Shown: in pieces, positions 63,924-64,000 of the stretch | How the letters are laid out: each line of letters opens with the position of its first letter | How positions within the stretch are numbered: the stretch's first letter is position 1 | From: Sinorhizobium americanum | GTDB lineage: Bacteria > Pseudomonadota > Alphaproteobacteria > Rhizobiales > Rhizobiaceae | Direction: 5' to 3' | DNA: 64,000 nucleotides | NCBI RefSeq assembly: GCF_001651855.1 | Contig: NZ_LNQC01000074.1 | Span: 1-64,000 of the forward strand | Position numbers and translations under genes: made by a program | Notes under the pieces: generated by a model | Told to the model about the DNA's origin: nothing | The model's input: only the letters and a program-made list of their open reading frames with translations | Database searches by the model: none

Positions 63924-64000
63924 ATGCTAACCGAAGAGATCGAAAAGCTGGCGCTCAGCCTTCCCGGGACGCAGGAAAACGCCCATTTCGGAACGCGCGA
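63924..64000 (+). CDS. MmcQ/YjbR family protein, 5' part only
   Basis: The window ends inside this gene. The visible residues MLTEEIEKLALSLPGTQENA then HFGT match the start of MmcQ/YjbR (DUF419) proteins, small DNA-binding-like proteins with an unclear role. The ATG at 63924 has no strong ribosome site. It directly follows the terminator of the small gene. Confidence 0.75.
   Translation, partial: MLTEEIEKLALSLPGTQENAHFGTR

Noticed and set aside
1-64000. CRISPR arrays, insertion sequences, prophage genes
   Set aside because: No regularly spaced repeats, transposase or phage motifs seen on either strand.

Overview
The window looks like a chromosomal segment of an alphaproteobacterium of the Rhizobiaceae, most likely Sinorhizobium/Ensifer. 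Three things point there: high GC; the neighbour sets feuN-feuP-feuQ, ccmI-E-F-H (cycHJKL)-degP-two-component pair-glnE-pleC-like kinase and lepB-rnc-era/acpS/rsh/rpoZ; and rhizobial-type intergenic palindromes. The species call is inference from gene order and family resemblance, with no database search. Nearly all genes are intact housekeeping or envelope genes. I see no prophage, insertion sequence, CRISPR array or obvious genomic island.

Layout. 1-7 kb: small periplasmic protein with a stress-type promoter, tex, cyclopropane fatty acid synthase, glutathionyl-hydroquinone reductase, glycerophosphodiesterase. 7-16 kb: era, rnc, lepB, acpS, a DUF2062 membrane protein, a 50-aa DUF3563 gene, rsh (ppGpp), rpoZ, a NYN-domain protein, smpB and dapA. 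16-26 kb: lytic transglycosylase, hydrolase, porin, tRNA-Ser(GCT), two PilZ proteins, a HisC-like aminotransferase, a Sel1 protein, DUF2147 and a Nu-type glutathione transferase. 26-33 kb: small membrane ORFs, YnfA, AMP nucleosidase, and an envelope-glycosylation cluster (UPF0104 protein, GT2, GT39) followed by a lipid kinase. 33-43 kb: Lrp regulator divergent from an EamA exporter, a betaine-type ABC receptor and permease with no ATPase gene, ETF-ubiquinone oxidoreductase, an Hsp70-like ATPase, an unusual uracil-DNA glycosylase with small ORFs behind it, and a second EamA protein. 43-64 kb: pepN, PleC-like kinase, glnE, an OmpR-type two-component pair, DegP, the cytochrome c maturation operon, a surface-antigen lipoprotein, feuQ-feuP-feuN, a 46-aa ORF and the start of a YjbR-family gene.

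How the genes work together. Most of the window serves envelope biogenesis and stress adaptation: lipid modification (cfa, lipid kinase, glycosyltransferases), periplasmic quality control (degP, lepB, transglycosylase), cytochrome c assembly, nitrogen control (glnE), the stringent response (rsh) and periplasmic or osmotic sensing (FeuNPQ). I found no wholly new multi-gene system. The observations most worth testing are small-scale: a uracil-DNA glycosylase that has lost two of four expected Fe-S cysteines, several small genes easily missed in annotation, candidate RpoE2, CtrA and LiuR-like sites, a 15-bp inverted pair sitting on two stop codons, and an ABC transporter locus lacking its ATPase.
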